Source: JBDNIO01 sp041688215 (GTDB lineage: Bacteria > Pseudomonadota > Gammaproteobacteria > Nevskiales > Salinisphaeraceae). Taken from it: a stretch of 35,283 nucleotides of DNA. Shown one piece after another: positions 15,645 through 22,785 of this stretch. Both the position numbers and the translations under genes were made by a program. The stretch is from assembly GCA_041688215.1 (NCBI GenBank), contig JBDNIO010000186.1, forward strand, positions 1 through 35,283. The letters run 5' to 3'. Each line of letters opens with the position of its first letter. Within the stretch, counting starts at the first letter, position 1. A model generated the notes under the pieces. It was given only the letters and a program-made list of their open reading frames with translations. It ran no database searches and was not told where the DNA came from.

Positions 15645-18062
15645 TTACACGTCCAGATTGCTTGCCATTAGTGCGTTTTTCTCGATAAAGGCGCGACGCG
15701 GCTCCACATGATCACCCATCAATGTGGTAAATATCTGGTCCGCAGCCACAGCATCGTCTATTTTCACCTGCATCAGGCGCCGAGCCTGCGGATCCATTGT
15801 AGTTTCCCACAGTTGTTCCGGATTCATTTCACCCAAGCCCTTATAGCGCTGCACATGCTGGCCGCGTTTGGCCTCCGACATGAGCCAGTTAAAGACTTCG
15901 TCAAAACTCTCTATTTCCAGCTCACGTTCACCGCGGCGTATTACCGCACCTTTTTCGATTAGTGCCAATAATTCGCTGCCGAGCTCGGCCATGCGTTGAT
16001 ACTCACGGCTTGTGAAAAAATCTTCATGCCATACAAACACATGGGGAATGCCATGGCTTTGCCGGGTAACCTGCAAGTGCATGGGATGGCCGTCATGCGC
16101 GGCATTCATTTGCACTTCATAGCTGTGCCGCCCGTCAGCCACATTTTCCAGACGTTCCTGTAGCTTTTTAGCCCATTGCGTCATTGTATCCGTGTCGGCG
16201 AACTGTTCCGGCGTTACGGTTGGCAAATAACTCATTTGCTGGAGTGCCTGTGTGTCGTAGCGGCGTGCCAGGCGTTGTATATCCTGTTGCATGGCGGAAT
16301 AACTGTGCGCGAGCCGTTCCAGCGCTTCGGCGCTAATGGGGGGTGCATCAGGGTCCACACGGAGTTCGGCTTGATCCAGGGCGATGCGCAAAAGGTAGTT
16401 ATTCAGCTCGCGATCGTCCTTGACGTAACTTTCCTGTTTTCTACTTTTTACTTTATAAAGAGGGGGTTGTGCTATATAAATATGGCCTGCCTCTACTAGT
16501 TCAAACATTTGCCGATAGAAAAAAGTCAACAGAAGCGTTCGGATATGCGAACCGTCCACATCCGCATCCGTCATGATTATGATGCGGTGGTAACGCAGCT
16601 TGGCCTGGTCGAATTCCTCGCGGCCGATACCGCAGCCCAGTGCCGTGATCAAGGTGCCAACCTCTACCGAGGACAGCATTTTGTCGAAACGCGCTTTTTC
16701 GACGTTCAGGATCTTGCCCTTGAGCGGCAAAATTGCCTGATTATAGCGTGCGCGGCCCTGCTTGGCCGAACCGCCGGCGGAATCGCCCTCCACCAGGAAC
16801 AGTTCGGATTTTGCCGGGTCTTTTTCCTGGCAATCGGACAGTTTACCCGGCAAACCCGCCATATCCAGCGCACCTTTTCGGCGCGTCATCTCGCGCGCTC
16901 TCCGGGCCGCATCGCGCGCGCGGGCAGCCTCGACTACCTTGGCTGCGATTGCCTTGGCTTCCCGTGGGTTTTCCAAGAGAAAATCCGACAGCCGCTCATT
17001 GGCCGCGGATTCGACTATGCCCTTGACCTCGGAGGACACCAGTTTTTCCTTAGTTTGCGAGGAAAACTTCGGGTCCGGCACCTTAACTGAAACCACGGCG
17101 GTCAGGCCTTCGCGTGCATCATCACCACTCGGGGCTACCTTTTCGCGTTTGGCCAGGCCCTCGCTTTCGATATAGCCATTCATGGTTCTTGTCAGCGCGG
17201 CTCGAAAACCCGCGGTATGCGTACCACCATCGCGCTGTGGGATGTTATTGGTGTAATAAAACACACTTTCCTGGTAGGAATCATTCCATTGCATTGCGAC
17301 TTCGACTTCGACTTCGTCGCGCTCAACACTGAAGTAGCACACGGTTTCATGTAACGGGGTTTTGTTCTCGTTCAATTTTTCCACGAAGGCCTTGATGCCG
17401 CCCGCGTATTCAAAAACCGCATCACGCTCACTCGCCTCTTCAGTCAGGCGAATACGCACACCGGAATTAAGAAAGGAAAGTTCGCGCAAACGCTTGGCCA
17501 GTGTGTCGTAATGGAACTCTATGTTGTTAAATACAGACGCGCTGGGATGGAATTTTATTTTAGTGCCTGTACGATCGGTCGCGCCCTGTTCTTCCAGAGG
17601 CGCCTCCGGTTCACCCATGTGGTAGCGCTGAAAGTAATGATGGCCGTCGCGGTGAATCGTCAACTCCAGGTTATCGGACAAAGCGTTTACTACCGATACG
17701 CCCACACCATGCAGGCCTCCGGACACCTTGTAGGAGTTGTGATCGAACTTGCCGCCCGCATGCAGCACGGTCATGATCACCTCGGCCGCTGACTTACCCT
17801 CTTCCTTGTGCTCATCCACGGGTATACCGCGGCCATCATCGGTTACTGTAATGCTCTGGTCAGAATGGATGATGACCTGAATTTCCTTGCAGAAGCCTGC
17901 CAGCGCCTCGTCTATGGCATTATCCACCACCTCGAAAACCATGTGATGTAGCCCGGTGCCGTCATCGGTGTCGCCTATGTACATACCGGGGCGCTTGCGT
18001 ACGGCCTCAAGACCTTTAAGCACTTTAATGCTACTGGAGTCGTAACCTGTGGAATCTGCCAT
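15645..18062 (-). CDS. gyrB: DNA gyrase subunit B
   Basis: ATPase subunit of gyrase, which introduces negative supercoils with GyrA. It is 805 residues (E. coli 804). GHKL ATPase motifs are EVVDNAIDEALAG, DDGRGIPVD and GGLHGVGVSVVNALS. The TOPRIM domain has VEGDSAGGSAKQGR and the metal motif DADVDGSHIRTLLL, then the C-terminal GyrA-contact region ending QRYKGLGEMNPEQLWETTMD. I take ATG 18062 (MADSTGYDSSSIKV), one codon inside the TTG at 18065. Its own extended -10 promoter lies about 85 bp upstream, so it need not depend on recF transcription. The 3' end abuts the convergent small membrane protein gene with a 4-bp gap and no terminator between. Confidence 0.98.
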   Translation of the reverse strand: MADSTGYDSSSIKVLKGLEAVRKRPGMYIGDTDDGTGLHHMVFEVVDNAIDEALAGFCKEIQVIIHSDQSITVTDDGRGIPVDEHKEEGKSAAEVIMTVLHAGGKFDHNSYKVSGGLHGVGVSVVNALSDNLELTIHRDGHHYFQRYHMGEPEAPLEEQGATDRTGTKIKFHPSASVFNNIEFHYDTLAKRLRELSFLNSGVRIRLTEEASERDAVFEYAGGIKAFVEKLNENKTPLHETVCYFSVERDEVEVEVAMQWNDSYQESVFYYTNNIPQRDGGTHTAGFRAALTRTMNGYIESEGLAKREKVAPSGDDAREGLTAVVSVKVPDPKFSSQTKEKLVSSEVKGIVESAANERLSDFLLENPREAKAIAAKVVEAARARDAARRAREMTRRKGALDMAGLPGKLSDCQEKDPAKSELFLVEGDSAGGSAKQGRARYNQAILPLKGKILNVEKARFDKMLSSVEVGTLITALGCGIGREEFDQAKLRYHRIIIMTDADVDGSHIRTLLLTFFYRQMFELVEAGHIYIAQPPLYKVKSRKQESYVKDDRELNNYLLRIALDQAELRVDPDAPPISAEALERLAHSYSAMQQDIQRLARRYDTQALQQMSYLPTVTPEQFADTDTMTQWAKKLQERLENVADGRHSYEVQMNAAHDGHPMHLQVTRQSHGIPHVFVWHEDFFTSREYQRMAELGSELLALIEKGAVIRRGERELEIESFDEVFNWLMSEAKRGQHVQRYKGLGEMNPEQLWETTMDPQARRLMQVKIDDAVAADQIFTTLMGDHVEPRRAFIEKNALMASNLDV

Positions 18063-18146
18063 CAATTATCCATCCCGGAACGGGTTATTGGCGCCACATA
18101 CGCGCGCGCAACCGCTCCTGCTTTTAGCTGCCATTAGAATCGGTGG

Positions 18147-18155
18147 ATTATAGCA
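18147..18155 (-). promoter_or_regulatory. extended -10 promoter of gyrB
   Basis: The minus strand reads TGCTATAAT, a perfect extended -10 (TGnTATAAT). The -35 region 17 bases upstream is weak, as is common for this promoter class. It lies between recF and gyrB in the correct orientation. Confidence 0.6.
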
Positions 18156-18190
18156 TGTGGGGTATGTATAAATGAGACTAGGCTTGCGGG

Positions 18191-19267
18191 CTACTGGGTC
18201 CGCACAACACACCCATGTTCCACGTGGAACATTGCCACATCATTGATACCCTGTGGTGCGAGCGTCTGATCCAGAAAACTCAGGAAACACTGACCCTTTA
18301 ATTGTTGTACAGCGCTAATGAGGGACTCCCGATAGCTGGCGCCCAGCTCCGCTGCCAAGTCGTCGATCAATAACAAGGGCTTAATACCTCTACGGCTATC
18401 CAGCAAAGCAGCTTGCGCCAACAATAAAATCGCCGTGATTACTTTTTGCTGTCCGCGTGAGGCCCAGTCTTTGGCAATCAGGGTGTCTACTTGAACTCTT
18501 AAATCCGCCCGGTGCGGGCCGACGCGGGTGAAGCCTGATCTCTGATCCCCTTCGAGTCCGCGCGCCAGTGCCTCACCGAGCTCCTGGTCTTTGGGCCAAC
18601 CAGGCTGATAGTCCAGCACCACCTCTCCGTCACCCAGGACCTTTCCCATCATGGAGGGCATCACTGCTGACAGGGACTCGATATAGCCGCGACGACAGGC
18701 ATCGACCTTCAGTGCGGATTGAACCAGCTCCGCGTTCCACGCGATTACGGACGTTTTTGGCTGCCCGTTGCGCAGAGCAGAGTTTCGCTGACGTAGCGCT
18801 CGCCGATAGCGGCGCCAGGCCGGGTAGAAGTTTTGTTCCACGTGGAACACACCCCAGTCCATGTAACGGCGCCTGTAATCTGGACCGTCCTCCAGAAGGC
18901 GGTGAAGGTTGGGATCGATGATCTGCAAAGGCAAGGCGCTGACCAGATCCAGAACAGCGGCATTTTCCTGCGTGCCTACTTTAAACCGTTGTGTGCCAGC
19001 ATCACGCTCGACGCCAATACGCAGGGGTCGACGCGTTTCTGATTTTATTGTGCCGCTTATTGCAAAACTTTTTGTCCCTGTGCGCACGACGCGGGAGCTG
19101 GGCGTGCGACGAAAGGAACGTCCGCGGCCGAGATAGAAAATAGCTTCCAGCAGGCTCGATTTTCCGCTGGCGTTATCGCCGACAATTAGATTGATTCCGG
19201 ATCCGGGTTCTATATCACACTTCGTGAAGCAGCGGAAATTCTGAATACGAAGTTCGCTTATATGCAC
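18191..19267 (-). CDS. recF: DNA replication and repair protein RecF
   Basis: SMC-like ABC ATPase of 358 residues that, with RecOR, loads RecA at gapped DNA. Walker A is GDNASGKSSLLEAI near the N-terminus, the Q-loop region is LPLQIIDPNLHRLLEDGP, the signature is SRGQQKVITAILLLAQ and Walker B LLLIDDLAAELG. The start is GTG at 19267 (reading MHISELRIQNFRCF). The gene carries two perfect parS palindromes, each encoding the peptide FHVE: one in the middle (GVFHVEQNFYP) and one at the extreme C-terminus (MFHVEHG). It is third in the dnaA-dnaN-recF-gyrB order. The 112-bp gap after the dnaN stop shows no clear signal. Confidence 0.97.
   Translation of the reverse strand: MHISELRIQNFRCFTKCDIEPGSGINLIVGDNASGKSSLLEAIFYLGRGRSFRRTPSSRVVRTGTKSFAISGTIKSETRRPLRIGVERDAGTQRFKVGTQENAAVLDLVSALPLQIIDPNLHRLLEDGPDYRRRYMDWGVFHVEQNFYPAWRRYRRALRQRNSALRNGQPKTSVIAWNAELVQSALKVDACRRGYIESLSAVMPSMMGKVLGDGEVVLDYQPGWPKDQELGEALARGLEGDQRSGFTRVGPHRADLRVQVDTLIAKDWASRGQQKVITAILLLAQAALLDSRRGIKPLLLIDDLAAELGASYRESLISAVQQLKGQCFLSFLDQTLAPQGINDVAMFHVEHGCVVRTQ
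18216..18231. other. parS site 1 (ParB-binding centromere), inside recF 3' end
   Basis: Perfect 16-bp palindrome TGTTCCACGTGGAACA, extendable by one base pair each side. This is the chromosomal parS form known from Pseudomonas (GTTCCACGTGGAAC core) and lies about 2.4 kb from the putative origin. parA and parB are not in the window. Confidence 0.9.
18834..18849. other. parS site 2 (ParB-binding centromere), inside recF
   Basis: A second perfect copy of TGTTCCACGTGGAACA, 618 bp from the first and in the middle of recF. Its reading frame encodes VFHVEQ. Two identical copies make a chance match very unlikely. Confidence 0.9.
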
Positions 19268-19379
19268 GCTAGCAATCCGGTGGCGTGTGGCTTTTTGATA
19301 CCGGATAGGATCCTGGTGAGGTGCGCGCGTCCTGCCCGAGAAAGGTGTTCAAGCTTATGCTGATACTGACGTGCAGAAA

Positions 19380-20480
19380 CTAAAGGCGCATCGGCATCAC
19401 AACGTACTGGCTGCTGCCGCCGTTGTGTTCCCTTATCAAACCACTGCTGTCGGGTCCGGTAAGTTCCAGGGAAAACTTCTCTGTTTCCATGGCAGCGAGT
19501 GCGTCCATTAGGTAATTAACATTGAACCCGATTTCCATGGGGCCATCATTGTAGTCGACCTCGATTTCATCCTCGGCTTCTTCGTGATCGGGGTTTTGTG
19601 CCTGCAGCTTCAGGCGGTTGTCATCCAGGACAAGCCGCACGCCCTTGAATTTTTCGTTGGACAGGATAGCGGTGCGCACTAGTGCGAGCCTTACCAGTTC
19701 GCGGTCTCCAATCAGTTTTTTGTCTCCAGCTTGCGGTATAACACGTTCGTAATCGGGAAAACGGCCGTCAATGAGCTTGCTGGTAAATCGGATGTCTGAC
19801 ATCTGTACCTGAAGATGATTGTCCGACAATGTGATCTTCAGCATTTCCTCGCTGGTGTGCATCAGGCGCTGTAGCTCGGTTATGGCCTTGCGTGGCACAA
19901 TGACCTGCGTCTCTTCATCCACCCCGGTAGACACCTCAGCGTCACACAATGCCAAGCGGTGGCCATCGGTCGCGACGGCGCAAATACGCTCGGCTCCCAG
20001 CACCACCAGCAGGCCGTTGAGGTAGTAGCGAACATCCTGGTGTGCCATGGCGAAATGAGTACGATCAAACAGGTGCTTCAGGGTTGCCTGGGGTAATTCT
20101 ATTTGTCGGCTTTCACTAATTTCATCCAGGAAAGGAAATTCCGTGGCGGGCAAAGTTGCCAGCATGAAACGGCTGCGACCCGAGCTTATTCTTGCTCGGT
20201 TTTCCTGTAGTTCAAATTCGATATCGGAGCCCTCCGGCAAGCCCCGACATATATCCAGGAGCTTGCGTGCAGGCACCGTGGTTGCACCCGGCTGGGTTAC
20301 AGACACCGTGAGCTGCGTTACCAGTTCTAGCTCAAGATCCGTACCAGTTAGAACCAGATTGTCATTCTCTGCCTTGATCAGCAAGTTGGAGAGTATCGGC
20401 ATAGTCTGGCGGCGTTCAACGACACCGATGACGGCTTGTAAGCCATTCAGGAGTTCACTGCGTGCCACTTTGAATTTCAT
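19380..20480 (-). CDS. dnaN: DNA polymerase III beta sliding clamp
   Basis: Ring-forming processivity clamp of 366 residues, the same length as the E. coli protein. It starts MKFKVARSELLNGLQAVIGV. The three repeated clamp domains are visible, with TMPILSNLLIKAE in domain I, VRYYLNGLLVVLG and AVATDGHRLALCD in domain II, and the C-terminal VMPMRL, the conserved end lining the partner-binding pocket. ATG 20480 is preceded by GGAGG at seven bases. dnaA lies upstream across a 246-bp gap that holds the origin candidate, larger than usual for co-transcribed dnaA-dnaN. Confidence 0.98.
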   Translation of the reverse strand: MKFKVARSELLNGLQAVIGVVERRQTMPILSNLLIKAENDNLVLTGTDLELELVTQLTVSVTQPGATTVPARKLLDICRGLPEGSDIEFELQENRARISSGRSRFMLATLPATEFPFLDEISESRQIELPQATLKHLFDRTHFAMAHQDVRYYLNGLLVVLGAERICAVATDGHRLALCDAEVSTGVDEETQVIVPRKAITELQRLMHTSEEMLKITLSDNHLQVQMSDIRFTSKLIDGRFPDYERVIPQAGDKKLIGDRELVRLALVRTAILSNEKFKGVRLVLDDNRLKLQAQNPDHEEAEDEIEVDYNDGPMEIGFNVNYLMDALAAMETEKFSLELTGPDSSGLIREHNGGSSQYVVMPMRL

Positions 20481-20726
20481 GTGTTGTCCTCCACGGTATT
20501 TGGTGCCTTTACTACTTTATATAGTAATAACAGTAGTAGTAGTAGTAGTGTGCGCTATTTTTATGTATAAGTGTTTAATGTTGTTTTTAATCAGTGCTTT
20601 ATGGTTTTAATATGCTGTTAGGGCCTGGTCGCTGCGCCTGCAGAAAACCTGTGCGTGGAATGTGGATAACTCCGGCAACTGGGTGGCGCGATATAAAACA
20701 CACAACTTATCCACAAGCTACCCACA
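20481..20726. other. oriC: putative origin of replication (oriC), dnaN-dnaA gap
   Basis: The gap holds a perfect DnaA box on the minus strand (20661-20669, TGTGGATAA), a perfect box on the plus strand (20707-20715, TTATCCACA) and a 7/9 box (20718-20726, CTACCCACA). An AT-rich stretch (about 20554-20620) and six AGT repeats (20532-20549) preceded by TAGTAATAAC follow towards dnaN. Read 3' to 5' away from the boxes this gives GAT-type trinucleotides, the DnaA-trio pattern. The rpmH-dnaA gap has only one box, so this gap is the better candidate. Confidence 0.65.
20532..20549 (+). repeat. (AGT)6 trinucleotide run, DnaA-trio-like
   Basis: Six AGT units in tandem, continued on the dnaN side by the related TATAGTAATAAC. 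Orientation relative to the DnaA boxes agrees with DnaA-trio elements that guide DnaA onto single-stranded DNA. The separation from the nearest perfect box (over 100 bp) is larger than in Bacillus. Confidence 0.6.
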
Positions 20727-22034
20727 TTAGCGTGTCAGGGTGCGTGAAAGGTTGCTGTAGTCTTCGTTGATACGTGGGTCTGTTTCTCGTAACTCCTTGA
20801 TTTTACGACAGGCGTGCAAGACGGTTGTATGGTCGCGTCCACCAAAGGCTTCGCCAATTTCGGGCAGACTGTGATTGGTTAACTCCTTGGAAAGCGCCAT
20901 CGCCAGTTGCCGCGGTCGCGCGATGGAGCGATTGCGCTTTTTCGCGTTCAGGTCATGGATCCGCACCTTGTAATATTCCGCGACGGTGCGTTGAATATTC
21001 TCAAGTGTAACCAGGCGATCATGCACGGCCAGGATATCCTGCAGGACCTGTTTGGTGAACTCAACATTTATTTGTGCCCCGGTAAACTTGGCGCCGGCGG
21101 TCAGGCGGTGCAGGGCACTTTCAAGGTCCCGGACGTTGGAGCGCACTCGCTTGGCGATAAAAAATGCCACTTCCTGGGGCAGCAAAACCTCATACTGCTC
21201 GGCCTTGCTCAAAAGTATCGCGACCCGGGTTTCAAGCTCCGGGGGATCGATGGAGACCGAAAGCCCCCAGGAAAAACGCGATTTCAGCCGGTCTTCCAGG
21301 CCTTCCACCTCTTTTGGAAAACGGTCGCAGGTGAGCACGATGCGTTGCTTGCTTTCCAGTAAGGCATTGAAAGTATGGAAGAACTCTTCCTGAGAGCGAT
21401 CCTTGCCCGCAAAAAACTGGATGTCGTCGATCAATAACGCGTCAACAGAACGATAATGTTTCTTGAATTCGTCCATGCGGTTATGGCGAATGCCGGTAAT
21501 CAGTTCGTTTACAAAGTGTTCCGAGCGCACGTAAACGATCTTGGCCCTGGGGTTAAGCTGCAACATGCGGTTGCCCACCCCGTGCATTAAATGCGTTTTG
21601 CCCAGCCCCACACCACCATAGATAAGCAGTGGGTTATAGGCGCTGTGCTCTGGCAGGGCGGCTTGCTCGGCAGCAGCGCGTGCGATCTGGTTGGATTTGC
21701 CCTGAACAAAACTGTCGAAGGTATAGCGGGTGTCCAGGTTATTTCGCCAGTTGCCCAGTCGGGAAGAAGGCGCGGGTGCAGCCCCACCGGGTCGCGCGCC
21801 GCCGCCCACCGCTACGCGCACACGCGCGCCACTGCCTAGATCGACAATGGCGGAGGAAATAATCTGGCTATATTCGCGCTCTACCTGATCGCGAACAATA
21901 TCGTTGGGCGCAAGTAAATCCAGGCCCTGATCATTGCTTACTGCCTCTAGCGGGCGCAACCACAGGTTGATTTCCTTTTCCGGTAAACGATCTTGCAGAC
22001 GCGAAAGACAGCGCCGCCACAGGCCATCCGCCAA
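20727..22034 (-). CDS. dnaA: chromosomal replication initiator DnaA
   Basis: AAA+ initiator that binds DnaA boxes and opens oriC. Domain I begins GLWRRCLSRLQDRLPEKEIN. A short Gly/Pro/Ala-rich linker is followed by domain III with Walker A GGVGLGKTHLMH and Walker B LLIDDIQFFAGK. Domain IV has the box-binding signature AFGGRDHTTVLHACRKI. I choose TTG at 22034 (435 residues): GGGAGG lies eight bases upstream, and the product MADGLW aligns with the usual MSLSLW-type N-terminus. The GTG at 22043 overlaps that ribosome site. At 435 residues it is shorter than E. coli (467), mostly in domain II. Confidence 0.96.
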   Translation of the reverse strand: MADGLWRRCLSRLQDRLPEKEINLWLRPLEAVSNDQGLDLLAPNDIVRDQVEREYSQIISSAIVDLGSGARVRVAVGGGARPGGAAPAPSSRLGNWRNNLDTRYTFDSFVQGKSNQIARAAAEQAALPEHSAYNPLLIYGGVGLGKTHLMHGVGNRMLQLNPRAKIVYVRSEHFVNELITGIRHNRMDEFKKHYRSVDALLIDDIQFFAGKDRSQEEFFHTFNALLESKQRIVLTCDRFPKEVEGLEDRLKSRFSWGLSVSIDPPELETRVAILLSKAEQYEVLLPQEVAFFIAKRVRSNVRDLESALHRLTAGAKFTGAQINVEFTKQVLQDILAVHDRLVTLENIQRTVAEYYKVRIHDLNAKKRNRSIARPRQLAMALSKELTNHSLPEIGEAFGGRDHTTVLHACRKIKELRETDPRINEDYSNLSRTLTR

Positions 22035-22144
22035 AGCGAACACCTCCCTGGTTGTACATCAAAACATTAGATTTTCACGACCATGTCCGGATTCAACGCA
22101 ATACCGGCATGGCAAGCGCCCGACACTACAACAGAAGCGTAAAC

Positions 22145-22153
22145 TTATCCACA
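22145..22153 (+). promoter_or_regulatory. DnaA box in rpmH-dnaA gap
   Basis: Perfect TTATCCACA about 110 bp upstream of the dnaA start and just before the rpmH promoter. A single box here fits autoregulation of dnaA, or a minor part of a bipartite origin. Confidence 0.7.
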
Positions 22154-22169
22154 GACGAAAAACCCAGCC

Positions 22170-22199
22170 TTGCCAAGAGACTAGCAGAACGGCTAAAAT
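22170..22199 (+). promoter_or_regulatory. rpmH promoter
   Basis: TTGCCA (-35, 5/6) and TAAAAT (-10, 5/6) are separated by 18 bases, 83 bp before the rpmH ATG, just downstream of the DnaA box. Confidence 0.6.
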
Positions 22200-22282
22200 C
22201 CGCGCCCCATTAAATTTAAGCAGCCCCATTGCCAAGCCTTACGCGCCACGCAATGCGCTGATCAACCTGCGCCGGAATAGCC

Positions 22283-22417
22283 ATGAAGCGAACTTTTCAA
22301 CCTAGCAATCTGCACCGCAAGCGTACCCACGGCTTCCGCGCCCGCATGGCCACCAAAGGCGGTCGCGATGTAATAAAGAGCCGTCGCGCCAAGGGCAGAA
22401 AGCGCTTAACACCCTAA
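22283..22417 (+). CDS. rpmH: 50S ribosomal protein L34
   Basis: A 44-residue, highly basic large-subunit protein. It begins MKRTFQPSNLHRKRTHGF and continues RARMATKGGRDVIKSRRAKG, unmistakable L34, ending KRLTP. The usual length is 44-46. It lies divergently from dnaA with a recognisable sigma-70-type promoter. Its TAA stop shares one base with the probable ATT start of rnpA. Confidence 0.97.
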   Translation: MKRTFQPSNLHRKRTHGFRARMATKGGRDVIKSRRAKGRKRLTP

Positions 22418-22785
22418 TTAATCTTAATTTTTCAAGAGATTCCAGGCTTTTATCGGCAGTCCAATACGAAAACGTTTTTAGTCAGGGAAAGCGGCGCCAA
22501 GACCCCTACTTCGTGCTAATCGCAGCGACCAATACTGCCGGTAAGCCGCGCCTGGGGCTGGCTATATCCAAACGCATGGCCAAACGTGCGGTGGATCGCA
22601 ACCGTATTAAGCGCTTAGCGCGCGAAAGCTTTCGGATAAACGCACAAAACCTGCCTGATCTGGACATCGTCATCCTCGCACGCCGGGCCACGGCGAGGGC
22701 AGACAAGGGCCAGTTACACGCCAGCCTGACGCATATGATGCGGGCCCTGGCGAAACCACAACGAGGGAAAACAGACCATGGATAA
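22417..22785 (+). CDS. rnpA: ribonuclease P protein component, probable AUU start
   Basis: Protein subunit of RNase P, which assists the catalytic RNA in maturing tRNA 5' ends. The RNR signature is clear in RMAKRAVDRNRIKRLARESF. The N-terminal FSRDSRLLSAVQYENVF segment, needed for a complete fold, is encoded upstream of the first canonical start in frame (GTG 22513). No ATG, GTG or TTG exists between it and the rpmH stop. ATT at 22417, overlapping the rpmH TAA by one base, gives MNLNFSRDSRLL, 122 residues and the normal length. An AUU start coupled to rpmH is therefore my call; a sequencing error in an ATG is the alternative. The 3' end overlaps yidC by eight bases. Confidence 0.8.
   Translation: MNLNFSRDSRLLSAVQYENVFSQGKRRQDPYFVLIAATNTAGKPRLGLAISKRMAKRAVDRNRIKRLARESFRINAQNLPDLDIVILARRATARADKGQLHASLTHMMRALAKPQRGKTDHG

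Noticed and set aside
22044..22282. rpmH-dnaA gap as the main oriC
   Set aside because: Only one DnaA box and no clear AT-rich unwinding stretch or trio, so it is ranked below the dnaN-dnaA gap, though a bipartite origin is not excluded.
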